A stretch of DNA of 64,000 bases from Mesorhizobium sp. NZP2077. Its GTDB lineage: Bacteria > Pseudomonadota > Alphaproteobacteria > Rhizobiales > Rhizobiaceae. This document shows positions 1 through 8,093 of this stretch, piece by piece. The position numbers and the translations under genes were made by a program. Location of the stretch: contig NZ_CP051293.1 in the NCBI RefSeq assembly GCF_013170805.1, forward strand, positions 1,116,001 to 1,180,000. The letters are read 5' to 3'. Each line of letters starts with the position of its first letter. The stretch's first letter is position 1. The notes beneath the pieces were generated by a model. That model saw nothing but the letters and a program-made list of their open reading frames with translations. It did not search any database and was not told where the DNA came from.

Positions 1-530
1 TAAGCGCCTTCGATCAACAGCAGCAGCCCGTCACCCAGCGTGTCGGCGTCTTCCGCTCCCATCGCTGCGGCCATGGCGCGCAGCCGGCGGCGCAGTTCCT
101 GCTTGTTCGCTTCGCTGACCACGCGTGCCGGATGGCTGTGTTCGGGATACTCGACCGCGGCGTTGGTCATGCCGCAACCGCGATAGTCGGCCACTTGCGT
201 ACGCTTGCCGATGCGGGTCAGGAAAGCCTTGATCTGCGCGCGCGGGTCGCCGGGATGGGCGGCCACTGCCTCGTCGAAACGCTCCCAGTATTCAAGGTCG
301 TATTGCCGGAGATAGGAAGCGGCCAATTCGTCCTTGGAGGGAAAGCTGCGGTAGAGGCTGGGCTTGGTGACGCCGGCGCGCTTGACGACCTCGTCGACGC
401 CGATCGCCCTGATACCCCGCCGGTAGAACAGGTCATAGGCGACATCGAGGATCTTCTTGGCAGCCTTAGGCGGCGCCGATGCATGACCATCGTTGATGGT
501 CAGTTCAATATTTTTGTCGGTTGGCATCAT
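1..530 (-). CDS. TetR/AcrR-family transcriptional repressor (C-terminus cut by window edge)
   Basis: The reading frame runs leftward from ATG at 530 (a second ATG follows at 527) and is still open at base 1, so about 176 residues are visible. The N-terminal third is a TetR helix-turn-helix: a helix containing AAKKILDVAYDLFYRRG, then GIRAIGVDEVVKRAGV and KPSLYRSFPSKDEL, the usual recognition-helix region. The remainder is the ligand/dimer domain. It is divergent from the MFS transporter at 600, and two matching near-palindromes lie in the shared promoter region. That is the classical arrangement of a TetR repressor controlling itself and an adjacent efflux or uptake gene. The ligand is unknown. 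Confidence 0.9.
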   Translation of the reverse strand, partial: MMPTDKNIELTINDGHASAPPKAAKKILDVAYDLFYRRGIRAIGVDEVVKRAGVTKPSLYRSFPSKDELAASYLRQYDLEYWERFDEAVAAHPGDPRAQIKAFLTRIGKRTQVADYRGCGMTNAAVEYPEHSHPARVVSEANKQELRRRLRAMAAAMGAEDADTLGDGLLLLIEGA

Positions 531-539
531 GTGACTCGA

Positions 540-599
540 TTGACGTGTACCGATCGGTACGTATACATGCTTCCATCTTGCAACGTACCGGTCAGTAAC
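540..599 (+). promoter_or_regulatory. Divergent promoter with two TetR-type operators
   Basis: TTGACG (540-545) and TATACA (562-567) are 16 bp apart and read toward the MFS gene. Between them is the perfect 14-bp palindrome GTACCGATCGGTAC (547-560). A second copy, TACCGGTCAGTA (586-597), matches the first core TACCGATCGGTA (548-559) at 10 of 12 positions and ends just before the MFS start. Occupying the first site would block the spacer of the promoter. Repression by the adjacent TetR protein is inferred. Confidence 0.7.
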
Positions 600-1883
600 A
601 TGATAGCTCAATCCCGTCCCTTTGGCCAGCGCTACGCTTTCGTCGTGGTCGGTGTCATCTTCCTTTGCCTGCTGGTCGCGGCCGGGCTTCGCTCGGCACC
701 CTCGGTCATGATGCTGCCGCTCGAAAACAGCTTCGGCTGGCGGCGCGACGTCATCTCGCTGGCCGCCGGCGTCGGCATCCTGCTCTATGGTCTGACCGGT
801 CCGTTCGCCGCCGCGCTGATGGAAAGGATCGGGCTGCGCCGCACGCTGCTTGCCTCGCTGGTAATCATGTCGGGCTCGACGGCGCTCAGCCTTTTGATGA
901 CCAAGCCCTGGCATCTCTTCATCACCTGGGGCGTCTTCTCCGGCATCGGCTCCGGCGCCGTCGCCAGCGTGCTTGGCGCCACCATCGTCAATCGCTGGTT
1001 CAAGACCAATCGTGGCCTGGTGATGGGATTGATGTCGGCCTCCAGCGCGTCGGGCATGCTGGTGTTCCTGCCGCTGATCGCCGCGTTGGCGCAGTCGGGC
1101 GGCTGGCAGCCGGTTGCCGTTGCGGTCGCGATCGCCACGGCGGCCATGGTACCGCTGGTCTGGCTGCTGGTGCCGGAGCGGCCGGCCTCGATCGGCATGG
1201 TGCGTTATGGCGCGGAGGCCGATGACGTGCCGCCGACATCGCCGGCATCGCAAGGCAATTTCCTCGCGCATACGCTGAACACGCTGCGCCGCGCTGCCGG
1301 CACACGGGTGTTCTGGTATCTTTTCGCCACCTTCTTCGTCTGCGGCTTCACCACCAACGGGCTGGTCGGTACGCATCTGATCGCCTTCTGTGGCGACATG
1401 GGCATCGGCGAGGTGCAGGCGGCCGGCCTGTTGTCGATGATGGGCATTTTCGACCTGATCGGCACGACGCTGTCGGGCTGGCTCACCGACCGTTTCGACC
1501 CGCGCAAGCTGCTCGGCGTCTATTACGCCATCCGCGGCCTGTCGCTGATCTACCTGCCGTATTCCGGCTTCTCGGCGACCAGCCTGATTATCTTCGCGGT
1601 GCTCTACGGCCTCGACTGGATCGCCACCGTGCCGCCGACGCTGCGGCTCGCCAACGAGGCGTTCGGCGACCGCAGCGGCCCGATCGTGTTCGGTTGGATC
1701 GTTGCCGGCCATCAGGTGGGGGCGGCCACGGCGGCTGCCTTCGGCGGAACCATGCGCGAGCTGCAAGGCAATTACGAACTGGCGTTCCTGATTGCCGGCA
1801 TGACAGCCATCGCCGCGGCCTGTATCTCATTGCTGATCAACACCAGCCGGCCGGCTTTCGATCCGGAGCCACAGGCGGCTTAG
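600..1883 (+). CDS. MFS transporter, monocarboxylate/oxalate-formate-like
   Basis: A 427-residue protein with about 12 hydrophobic segments. Segment 1 follows the short cytoplasmic start, and a loop after segment 2 carries MERIGLRRT, a variant of the MFS A-motif (GxxxDRxGRR). A second copy, LTDRFDPRK, lies near the middle of the protein as expected for the duplicated halves. It fits the branch of the superfamily that holds monocarboxylate and oxalate/formate carriers, but the substrate cannot be read from sequence. ATG 600 is preferred over an in-frame ATG at 567 because 567 lies inside the predicted -10 box. The upstream frame is open as far as 132, but that part overlaps the TetR gene. Expression is probably controlled by the divergent TetR protein. 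Confidence 0.85.
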   Translation: MIAQSRPFGQRYAFVVVGVIFLCLLVAAGLRSAPSVMMLPLENSFGWRRDVISLAAGVGILLYGLTGPFAAALMERIGLRRTLLASLVIMSGSTALSLLMTKPWHLFITWGVFSGIGSGAVASVLGATIVNRWFKTNRGLVMGLMSASSASGMLVFLPLIAALAQSGGWQPVAVAVAIATAAMVPLVWLLVPERPASIGMVRYGAEADDVPPTSPASQGNFLAHTLNTLRRAAGTRVFWYLFATFFVCGFTTNGLVGTHLIAFCGDMGIGEVQAAGLLSMMGIFDLIGTTLSGWLTDRFDPRKLLGVYYAIRGLSLIYLPYSGFSATSLIIFAVLYGLDWIATVPPTLRLANEAFGDRSGPIVFGWIVAGHQVGAATAAAFGGTMRELQGNYELAFLIAGMTAIAAACISLLINTSRPAFDPEPQAA

Positions 1884-1890
1884 GGCGACG

Positions 1891-1927
1891 GCCTTCCTTC
1901 TCCCACAAACAAGGGGAGAAGGAAGGC
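1891..1927. repeat. Foldback intergenic element with perfect 14-bp stem
   Basis: GCCTTCCTTCTCCC (1891-1904) and its exact reverse complement (1914-1927) flank a 9-nt loop. It starts 8 nt after the MFS stop codon and could end that transcript, although no T-run follows. The pyrimidine-arm/purine-arm make-up looks like the high-copy intergenic hairpins of Mesorhizobium-type genomes. I cannot test copy number from one window. Confidence 0.7.
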
Positions 1928-1932
1928 GTTGG

Positions 1933-1950
1933 CTGTTATCAAAACTTCAT
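1933..1950 (+). promoter_or_regulatory. Pho-box-like sequence upstream of phoD
   Basis: CTGTTAT (1933-1939), a 4-nt spacer and ACTTCAT (1944-1950) resemble the tandem 7-mer PhoB box (two CTGTCAT-like units, 11-bp period). The first unit matches 6 of 7 positions and the second 4 of 7. The position, about 75 nt before the phoD start, suits phosphate-starvation control. The match is suggestive only. Confidence 0.35.
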
Positions 1951-2022
1951 GGTTTCGAGATGTCCCTGAAACATTGAGGCTGGACTTTGATGGCTGCGTT
2001 CAAAGCCATCCAGGAGACAGCC

Positions 2023-3597
2023 ATGAACAAGCTCTCGTTGACCCGCCGCGCCTTTGTCACCTCCGCGAGCGCTGCCGGCCTCCTCGGCGCCTCGGGTCTC
2101 GCGCTGCCCTACTACTCCCGCGCCAGCCAGCGTCCGGCCTTCACCCATGGCGTCCAGTCCGGCGATGTCGACGCCACCAGCGGCATGGTGTGGACGCGCA
2201 CGGACCGCCCGTCACGTGTCATGTTCGAAGTATCGTCGACAGAAAATTTCGCCAATGCGACCCGCCTGGCGCCTCTCGATACGTCGCCGGCCAGCGATTA
2301 CACGGTGAAGCGGCTGCTCACCGACCTGGCTTCCGACCAGGATATTTTTTACCGGATGATTGCGGCGGATCTCGCCGACGTCAACGCAGTCTCCGAGCCG
2401 ATCGTCGGCCGCTTCCGCACGGCGCCGGCCTCGAAACGCGACGTCAAGTTCGCCTGGTCGGGCGATACCGCTGGTCAGGGCTGGGGTATCGACGAGACCG
2501 GCATGAAGACCTACTCGACCATCGCCAAGCACACGCCCGACTTCTTCCTGCACTCGGGCGACACCATCTATGCCGATGGTGCCATGAAGGATGAGGTCGA
2601 CCTGCCCGGCGGCGGCAAATGGAAGAACGTCGTGCTGATCGACGGCAAGCGCAAGGTCGCCGAAACGCTGGATGAATATCGCGACCAGTGGAAATACAAC
2701 ATGATGGACAAGAACGTGCTCGGCTTGAGCGCCATGTGCCCCACCTTCTACCAGTGGGACGACCATGAGGTGCTGAACAACTGGTCTGACTCGAAGGATC
2801 TGAGCGCCGACAACCGCTATACGGAAAAGTCCATCCATGTGCTGGCGGCCCGTGCGGCGCGCGCCTTCCATGAAATGACGACGATCCGCTACGAACCGTC
2901 CGAGCCCGGCCGCGTCTATCGCAAGATAGGCTACGGTCCGCTGCTCGACGTGTTCTTCCTCGATGTGCGCTCCTATCGCGGCCCGAATGGCCCGGATCTG
3001 GAGGAAACGCTGACGCCGAAGTCGCGTATGATCGGTGAACAGCAGACCAAGTGGCTGAAGCGGGAACTGGCCAACTCGAAGGCGACCTGGAAGATCATCG
3101 CCGCCGATATGCCGCTCAGCCTCGTCGTCTGGGATGACGCTGCGAAGAAGGTCGGCTTCGAGGCTGTCAGCAACAACGACAATGGCGCGCCGAAGGGCCG
3201 CGAACTCGAATTCGCCGATGTGCTGCGCTACATCAAGAACGCCGGCATCACCAACACGGTGTGGCTGACCGCAGATGTGCACTACACGGCGGCTCATTAC
3301 TACAACCCCGACAAGGCGCAGTTCCAGGATTTCAATCCGTTCTGGGAATTCGTCTCCGGTCCGATCCATGCCGGCACCTTCGGTCCCAACGATCTCGACA
3401 TGACTTTTGGGCCTGAGCTGAAATTCATCAAGGCGCCGACCGCCGAGCAAGGCCAGAACCTGCCGCCGTCCGCCGGGCTCCAGTTCTTCGGCCTTGTCGA
3501 TATCAGCGGCGCAACCGAGCAGCTGACGGTGAGGCTGATGGACCGCGATGACAACGAACTCTACAAGGTCACGCTCGACCCGGTGCGGTCGGCGTAA
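2023..3597 (+). CDS. phoD: Alkaline phosphatase D (PhoD), Tat-exported
   Basis: A 524-residue metallophosphatase that removes phosphate from phosphoesters in the periplasm or outside the cell. The N-terminus has a twin-arginine signal (LTRRAFVTSASAAGLLG), as expected for PhoD, which is folded before export. Metal and active-site motifs are in the family order: SGDTAGQGWG (about residue 146), HSGDTIYAD (about 178), QWDDHEVLNNW (about 244) and ADVHYTAAHYY (about 417). ATG 2023 was chosen because AGGAG (2012-2016) precedes it at good spacing and it places the RR motif correctly; TTG 1987 and ATG 1990 lie in-frame upstream without such a site. A small hairpin, GATGGCT/AGCCATC (1989-2010), abuts the ribosome site. 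A weak Pho-box lies upstream. Confidence 0.93.
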   Translation: MNKLSLTRRAFVTSASAAGLLGASGLALPYYSRASQRPAFTHGVQSGDVDATSGMVWTRTDRPSRVMFEVSSTENFANATRLAPLDTSPASDYTVKRLLTDLASDQDIFYRMIAADLADVNAVSEPIVGRFRTAPASKRDVKFAWSGDTAGQGWGIDETGMKTYSTIAKHTPDFFLHSGDTIYADGAMKDEVDLPGGGKWKNVVLIDGKRKVAETLDEYRDQWKYNMMDKNVLGLSAMCPTFYQWDDHEVLNNWSDSKDLSADNRYTEKSIHVLAARAARAFHEMTTIRYEPSEPGRVYRKIGYGPLLDVFFLDVRSYRGPNGPDLEETLTPKSRMIGEQQTKWLKRELANSKATWKIIAADMPLSLVVWDDAAKKVGFEAVSNNDNGAPKGRELEFADVLRYIKNAGITNTVWLTADVHYTAAHYYNPDKAQFQDFNPFWEFVSGPIHAGTFGPNDLDMTFGPELKFIKAPTAEQGQNLPPSAGLQFFGLVDISGATEQLTVRLMDRDDNELYKVTLDPVRSA

Positions 3598-3627
3598 GCG
3601 CGCATCTTGGTTGGAGTAGTGGCTATT

Positions 3628-3650
3628 GCGCGCTCAACGGGAGCGCGCTT
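3628..3650. terminator. Bidirectional terminator-like hairpin
   Basis: GCGCGCTC (3628-3635), a 5-nt loop, then GAGCGCGC (3641-3648) followed by TT. It lies between the convergent phoD and the small leftward gene at 3655, where a shared terminator is expected. The T-tract is short. Confidence 0.6.
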
Positions 3651-3654
3651 GTCC

Positions 3655-3939
3655 TTAGTCCGGGTAGCAGACCATCGGAATGTTTGGCCACACGGCGCTG
3701 TCGCAGTTGGCAGTGGCTTGTCTCTGCTTGAAGGCGGTGCTGACCGGTCCCGTCACCATCGGGTCAACGCCATCGGGCGCATCGGCAAAGGCCTGTTCGG
3801 CGGTCTGGGTGTCGGACTGGGCAACGGCGCGCGCACCCTTCTGCGTCGCGGCAGCCGACTGCGCGGCGTTGGCCGCCAGCAGCAAGGCAAAGGCCACCGA
3901 AGCGATGAGTGGCCAAAATCGGTTGAGTTTGTCGGTCAT
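3655..3939 (-). CDS. Small secreted protein with a C-terminal Cys pair
   Basis: A 94-residue protein. Residues 1-30 form a clear signal peptide (charged MTDKLNR, hydrophobic core, then an Ala-rich cleavage region). The mature part is about 65 residues, hydrophilic, and ends in a segment with two cysteines (C79, C91) around VWPNIPMVC. I associate W-P-x-I-P-x-x-C endings of this sort with small exported rhizobial proteins of unknown role, and a disulfide is likely. The start is ATG 3939; an in-frame extension to 3993 would add 18 residues ahead of the signal peptide and is unlikely. No function can be assigned. Confidence 0.65.
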   Translation of the reverse strand: MTDKLNRFWPLIASVAFALLLAANAAQSAAATQKGARAVAQSDTQTAEQAFADAPDGVDPMVTGPVSTAFKQRQATANCDSAVWPNIPMVCYPD

Positions 3940-4044
3940 GATGGTCGAACTGCCCTGACCCCGAAAGGTTCCCGCCTTGGTTAACAAAATCATCTCACAC
4001 GCAGATGCTTAAGATTTGATGAGTATTTGGTGTCGCGCGTCCTC

Positions 4045-4060
4045 TTTCGCAACTGCGAAA
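4045..4060. promoter_or_regulatory. Inverted repeat in the typA upstream region
   Basis: TTTCGCA (4045-4051) and TGCGAAA (4054-4060) form a perfect 7-bp inverted repeat with a 2-nt spacer, 75 nt before the typA start. The short spacer suggests a protein-binding dyad rather than a hairpin. No regulator is implied by the sequence. Confidence 0.35.
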
Positions 4061-4135
4061 AACCCTGTATGAGCCGCGCAACCGAAAGAGGCAGCGCCTT
4101 TGGCCTGCTGCCTGCAACGCTTCCGAGACCAGAAC

Positions 4136-5965
4136 ATGAAAATTCGTAATATCGCGATCATCGCGCACGTCGACCATGGAAAAACCACCCTCGTCGACCA
4201 ATTGCTGCGGCAATCCGGCTCCTTCCGCGACAACCAGCGCGTCGCCGAACGTGCCATGGATTCCAACGACCTCGAAAAGGAACGCGGCATCACCATCCTG
4301 GCCAAGGCGACCTCGGTCGACTGGAAGGACACGCGCATCAACATCGTCGACACGCCCGGCCACGCCGATTTCGGCGGCGAGGTCGAGCGCATCCTGTCGA
4401 TGGTGGATTCGGCCATCGTGCTGGTCGACGCCGCCGAGGGTCCGATGCCGCAGACCAAGTTCGTCGTCGGCAAGGCGCTCAAGGTCGGCCTGAAGCCGAT
4501 CGTCGTCATCAACAAGATAGACCGCCCGGACGCGCGCCATGTCGAGGTGGTCAACGAGGTGTTCGACCTGTTCGCAGCGCTCGACGCTACCGACGACCAG
4601 CTCGATTTCCCGATTCTCTACGGTTCGGGCCGCGATGGCTGGGTCTCCGAGAACCCGGAAGGCCCGAAGGATCAGGGCCTGGCGCCGCTGTTCGACCTCG
4701 TCATCAAGCATGTGCCGGAGCCCACCGTTCATCCGGGTCCGTTCCGCATGATCGGCACCATCCTGGAAGCCAACCCCTTCCTCGGCCGCATCATCACCGG
4801 CCGCATCGAGAGCGGCACGCTGAAGTCGAACCAGGCGGTCAAGGTGCTGCACCATGACGGCACCCAGATCGAAACCGGCCGCATTTCCAAGATCCTTGCC
4901 TTCCGTGGCCTCGAGCGCCAGCCGATCGAGGAAGCGCAGGCGGGCGACATCGTCGCCATTGCCGGCCTGTCCAAGGGCACCGTCGCCGATACGTTCTGCG
5001 ACATGGCGGTGACCGAGGCGCTGCATGCGCAGCCGATCGATCCGCCGACCGTGACCATGTCCTTCCTCGTCAACGACAGTCCGCTCGCCGGCACCGAAGG
5101 TGACAAGGTGACCAGCCGCGTCATCCGCGACCGCCTGTTGCGCGAAGCCGAGGGCAATGTCGCGCTGAAGATCGAGGAATCGCCCGACAAGGATTCGTTC
5201 TTCGTCTCCGGCCGCGGCGAATTGCAGCTGGCCGTGCTGATCGAGACGATGCGCCGCGAAGGTTTTGAAATCGCCGTGTCGCGTCCGCGCGTCGTCATGC
5301 AGAAGGGCGAGAACGGCGAATTGCTGGAGCCGGTCGAGGAAGTCGTCATCGACGTCGACGAGGAGCATGCCGGCATCGTCGTGCAGAAGATGTCGGAGCG
5401 TAAGGCCGAGATGGTCGAGTTGCGCCCCTCCGGCGGCAACCGCCAGCGCATCGTCTTCCACGCGCCGACACGCGGCCTGATCGGCTACCAGTCGGAACTG
5501 CTGACCGACACGCGCGGCACTGCCGTGATGAACCGCCTGTTCCATGCCTATGAGCCCTACAAGGGCGAACTGCCGGGCCGCACCAATGGCGTGCTGATCT
5601 CCAACGAACAGGGCGAGGCTGTGGCCTACGCCATGTGGAACCTGGAAGACCGCGGCCCGATGGTCATCGACCCGGGCGTCAAGGTCTATCAGGGCATGAT
5701 CATCGGCATCCATTCCCGCGACAACGACCTCGAAGTGAACGTGCTCAAGGGCAAGAAGCTCACCAACATCCGCGCCGCCGGCAAGGACGAGGCGGTCAAG
5801 CTCACCCCGCCGATCCGCATGACGCTGGAGCGCGCGCTGGCCTGGATCCAAGACGACGAGCTCGTTGAGGTGACGCCGAAGACCATCCGCCTGCGCAAGC
5901 TCTATCTCGACCCGAACGAGCGCAAGCGTTTCGAGAAGTCGGCCAAGGTGGTCGGCGCGGCTTAA
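4136..5965 (+). CDS. typA: Ribosome-associated GTPase TypA/BipA
   Basis: A 609-residue translational GTPase that binds the ribosome and assists 50S assembly and stress adaptation. The G-domain motifs are intact: AHVDHGKTT (residues 10-18), ERGITI (switch I region), [11 protein letters not shown] (about 72) and NKIDR (about 126). These are followed by the EF-Tu-like domain II, EF-G-like domains and the BipA-specific C-terminus, and the length matches the family. ATG 4136 begins the canonical [15 protein letters not shown]; the frame is open 12 codons further upstream without a better start. It stands alone between a leftward secreted-protein gene and a leftward DUF1062 gene, with a strong hairpin after its stop. 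Confidence 0.97.
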   Translation: MKIRNIAIIAHVDHGKTTLVDQLLRQSGSFRDNQRVAERAMDSNDLEKERGITILAKATSVDWKDTRINIVDTPGHADFGGEVERILSMVDSAIVLVDAAEGPMPQTKFVVGKALKVGLKPIVVINKIDRPDARHVEVVNEVFDLFAALDATDDQLDFPILYGSGRDGWVSENPEGPKDQGLAPLFDLVIKHVPEPTVHPGPFRMIGTILEANPFLGRIITGRIESGTLKSNQAVKVLHHDGTQIETGRISKILAFRGLERQPIEEAQAGDIVAIAGLSKGTVADTFCDMAVTEALHAQPIDPPTVTMSFLVNDSPLAGTEGDKVTSRVIRDRLLREAEGNVALKIEESPDKDSFFVSGRGELQLAVLIETMRREGFEIAVSRPRVVMQKGENGELLEPVEEVVIDVDEEHAGIVVQKMSERKAEMVELRPSGGNRQRIVFHAPTRGLIGYQSELLTDTRGTAVMNRLFHAYEPYKGELPGRTNGVLISNEQGEAVAYAMWNLEDRGPMVIDPGVKVYQGMIIGIHSRDNDLEVNVLKGKKLTNIRAAGKDEAVKLTPPIRMTLERALAWIQDDELVEVTPKTIRLRKLYLDPNERKRFEKSAKVVGAA

Positions 5966-5989
5966 ATTTTCTGACTTCTGATTGTGTTT

Positions 5990-6025
5990 GAGAGGGGCGG
6001 AGCACCTGATGCTCCGCCCTCTCTC
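5990..6025. terminator. Strong hairpin between convergent typA and DUF1062 genes
   Basis: GAGAGGGGCGGAGCA (5990-6004), loop CCTGA, then TGCTCCGCCCTCTCTC (6010-6025). Ten inner pairs are perfect and the outer part pairs with one bulge; GTTT follows. It sits immediately before the leftward gene's stop codon and probably ends both transcripts. Confidence 0.75.
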
Positions 6026-6027
6026 GT

Positions 6028-6654
6028 TTACCAGCCGGCCGCGCGGATGATGGCTTCGTGGTCCGGCTCGCCGGCCAGATCGACGCGGACCGTCATTCCC
6101 GCGCGGGCCGGCTTGCGCAATGCCTTGGCGCCGTCCGGATCGACCACTAGCAGGCGCCGTTCCTCCAGCACCTGAAGCCGCGAGCGCGAGATGCCGAGTT
6201 CACTGGCTAGCAAGCGGTCGAGCCGGAGCGATGTCGGCATTTCCAGCCCAAGCTGGAGTTCCAGAACCGCCGCGCTTTCCCTGGTGCCGCCGAGCACTGC
6301 CTTGCATACCGCAACATCGGCAAACTCCTCGACACGCCCCACCTTGCTACGCAAGGCGACGATGTCGAAGGCATGGCGCCGCGCCAATCCCACATCGTTG
6401 CGTTCGAGCGCCTGCAGCAGCGCCGGCTCGATGTCGCGGCGGTTGCAGCGTTCGAGAATGCCGAAATTCCAGGAGTTGTCGCAGTCGACGCAGCGATAGA
6501 TCAGCCAGACGTCGATGCGCTTGCCGTTGGCGTTGACGCGGAATTTGCCGCTGCAGCGATAGGCCTTCACGCCGCCGCAGCGATTGCAGTTGATCAGGGG
6601 TTGAGGTGCGATTGCAGGCGTGATTGCCCAGTGGATACGCAGAGTAGAAGACAT
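6028..6654 (-). CDS. DUF1062 zinc-ribbon-like protein
   Basis: A 208-residue cytoplasmic protein of the DUF1062 family. It opens with a Trp-containing strand (IHWAITP) and two CxxC pairs (C23/C26 and C55/C58, with C34 between), which suggests a zinc ribbon. The stretch GKFRVNANGKRIDVWLIY between them is the most conserved part of the family as I recall it. The C-terminal half has an S4-like run, LRLDRLLASELGISRSRLQ, which may bind RNA. No experimental function is known to me. A 15-bp palindrome lies just upstream of the start (6666-6680). Confidence 0.8.
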   Translation of the reverse strand: MSSTLRIHWAITPAIAPQPLINCNRCGGVKAYRCSGKFRVNANGKRIDVWLIYRCVDCDNSWNFGILERCNRRDIEPALLQALERNDVGLARRHAFDIVALRSKVGRVEEFADVAVCKAVLGGTRESAAVLELQLGLEMPTSLRLDRLLASELGISRSRLQVLEERRLLVVDPDGAKALRKPARAGMTVRVDLAGEPDHEAIIRAAGW

Positions 6655-6665
6655 GCCGATAAGCC

Positions 6666-6680
6666 CTTCCCGTCGGGAAG
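6666..6680. promoter_or_regulatory. 15-bp palindrome upstream of DUF1062 gene
   Basis: CTTCCCGTCGGGAAG is a perfect 7-bp dyad around a single central base, 11 nt upstream of the DUF1062 start codon. The one-base centre makes an operator more likely than an RNA hairpin. It would overlap the ribosome-binding region, so a bound repressor could block expression. No regulator gene is adjacent. Confidence 0.4.
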
Positions 6681-7095
6681 TTCATCAGGTCGGCAATATC
6701 GAGATGCCCATGCGGGCGGCGTGGCGGTAGGCTGCGGAGATTGTGAAGTCAGGTGTCGCTGGCGGAAGGCGCGCGACAGCGGTTCAGCAGTGCCAAACCG
6801 GTCTCGAACCGCCGCCCAGAAGAACACGTAAACATGAAACAGGCACCACGAATGCGGCGCCATGCAAGTGTGTCGGGGGAGTTGACGAGACCGGCGGTTA
6901 CTGAGGCAAAGTGAAGCTCGAAATTGTTTCGCGGCGGGTCTTCTAGCCGTAGCCAATGAGGACTGCAAGGGTGCCGGTGGCTTCAAACGAATGACGGCTT
7001 CCAACGTGTCTGGAGAGACCAATTGTCGAGGCGACGGGCGGGGGCGACCGGTGACGACGCCGGCTATCGGTGCATGTGACATGTCCAGCGCGAAA
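6681..7095. other. Non-coding interval without a recognisable gene
   Basis: About 415 bases between the DUF1062 start and the stop of the leftward phosphoesterase gene. I see no credible coding frame, tRNA or strong hairpin. The region is somewhat AT-richer than its surroundings, as is the gene to its right. Confidence 0.5.
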
Positions 7096-7923
7096 TTACC
7101 GTCGGCTCCAGCCACTTGCGATCACCCTTCTGACGACGCTGGTGCCCAAGGGGGGTATGCTCTCTATGTCTTCAATGGTTCGCAGGACCGAATAGTGATC
7201 GATCCTTTCGGAGTAACGTCCTGATTCGATTCCAGATCCGTAGAATACAGTAAATATATGGTTCTCCGTATGGTAGTCGTCTTCATCGAAAGTTACTATC
7301 AAAAGGCTGTTGTTTTTCTTCGACCAGGCGGCGTAGCCTCCAAGATGAGTTTTCAACCAAGTGTCAGCCGTCTGTATCGTGCCATCATGCATGTCATTTT
7401 CGAGATTGGGAATCACGAAACTGACGGATGGTAGCCTCGCGTAGTCGCGAGGGAGGTGGGCAAGAGACTTCTCAAATCCCTTCGCGTCGGCAAACGATTC
7501 CCAGGGATTATGTTTTCGCGGCGATCCGGCTTCGACGTAGCCCGTAAATGTCTTGCCGTGAGCCCGAAGACGAGCGGCCAGGTTCGGCGCAGCAAAGCCG
7601 TGCATGCCATCGTCATGGACGCCTTGTGTCAAGCCGCTGAACAGCGCGAAGTAATTGGGTTGGCTGGGGTGAGCGACCCCATAGGATCGATCGAACAGGG
7701 CGCCGCCTTTTGCCAACTTGTTCAAATAGGGAGCAGCTCGTCCCGCCAGAGAAATCTGCTCAAAGGTGTGGTTCTCCATGATCACGACAACGACGTGATC
7801 ATACTTCGGTGGCTTCCTCGACGATGCGACGGCCAGGGGCGCTTCACCAAGCGCAATGCCGGCTGTCAGGACAGCCAGCATGGAGAACCGTCGAACGAGC
7901 GCACGCCAACCTTGCTCAACCAC
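7096..7923 (-). CDS. Secreted phosphoesterase (phospholipase C / AcpA acid phosphatase family)
   Basis: A 275-residue exported hydrolase. It starts with a signal peptide (RALVRRFSMLAVLTAGIALGEAPLAVA), then KYDHVVVVIMENHTFEQI, the metal/active-site opening of the phosphoesterase family (PF04185). Later family motifs are PSVSFVIPNLENDMHDGTI and LLIVTFDEDDYHTENHIFTVFYG. GTG 7923 is chosen because GGGAGGGGAG ends five bases before it; the frame extends 37 codons upstream without a ribosome site. It likely cleaves phosphomonoesters or phospholipids in the periplasm. Base composition is visibly lower in GC than its neighbours, which suggests acquisition. It is smaller than typical AcpA or PlcC enzymes. 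Confidence 0.82.
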   Translation of the reverse strand: MVEQGWRALVRRFSMLAVLTAGIALGEAPLAVASSRKPPKYDHVVVVIMENHTFEQISLAGRAAPYLNKLAKGGALFDRSYGVAHPSQPNYFALFSGLTQGVHDDGMHGFAAPNLAARLRAHGKTFTGYVEAGSPRKHNPWESFADAKGFEKSLAHLPRDYARLPSVSFVIPNLENDMHDGTIQTADTWLKTHLGGYAAWSKKNNSLLIVTFDEDDYHTENHIFTVFYGSGIESGRYSERIDHYSVLRTIEDIESIPPLGTSVVRRVIASGWSRR

Positions 7924-8093
7924 GAAAACTCCCCTCCCGCTTGCTCGCCAAGATCGAGCTGACTGCAAGTGAGGCATGGCAGTCAAGGGTACTACCGCAA
8001 GCTGAGCCGGTTCGGAATCTGCCGACACCGACATTGCAAGCCGTGATGTCGATCGGATATCGTCCGCCGCTCAACCGCTGGAAGGCAGTGCCT

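Noticed and set aside
132..599. 5' extension of the MFS reading frame
   Set aside because: It overlaps the TetR gene on the other strand and the promoter boxes, and lacks transporter-like sequence until residue 157 of that frame.
3995..5851. Long open frame opposite typA
   Set aside because: It is a by-product of high third-position GC in the real gene, and its product is an Arg/Asp/His/Leu-rich string with no domain.
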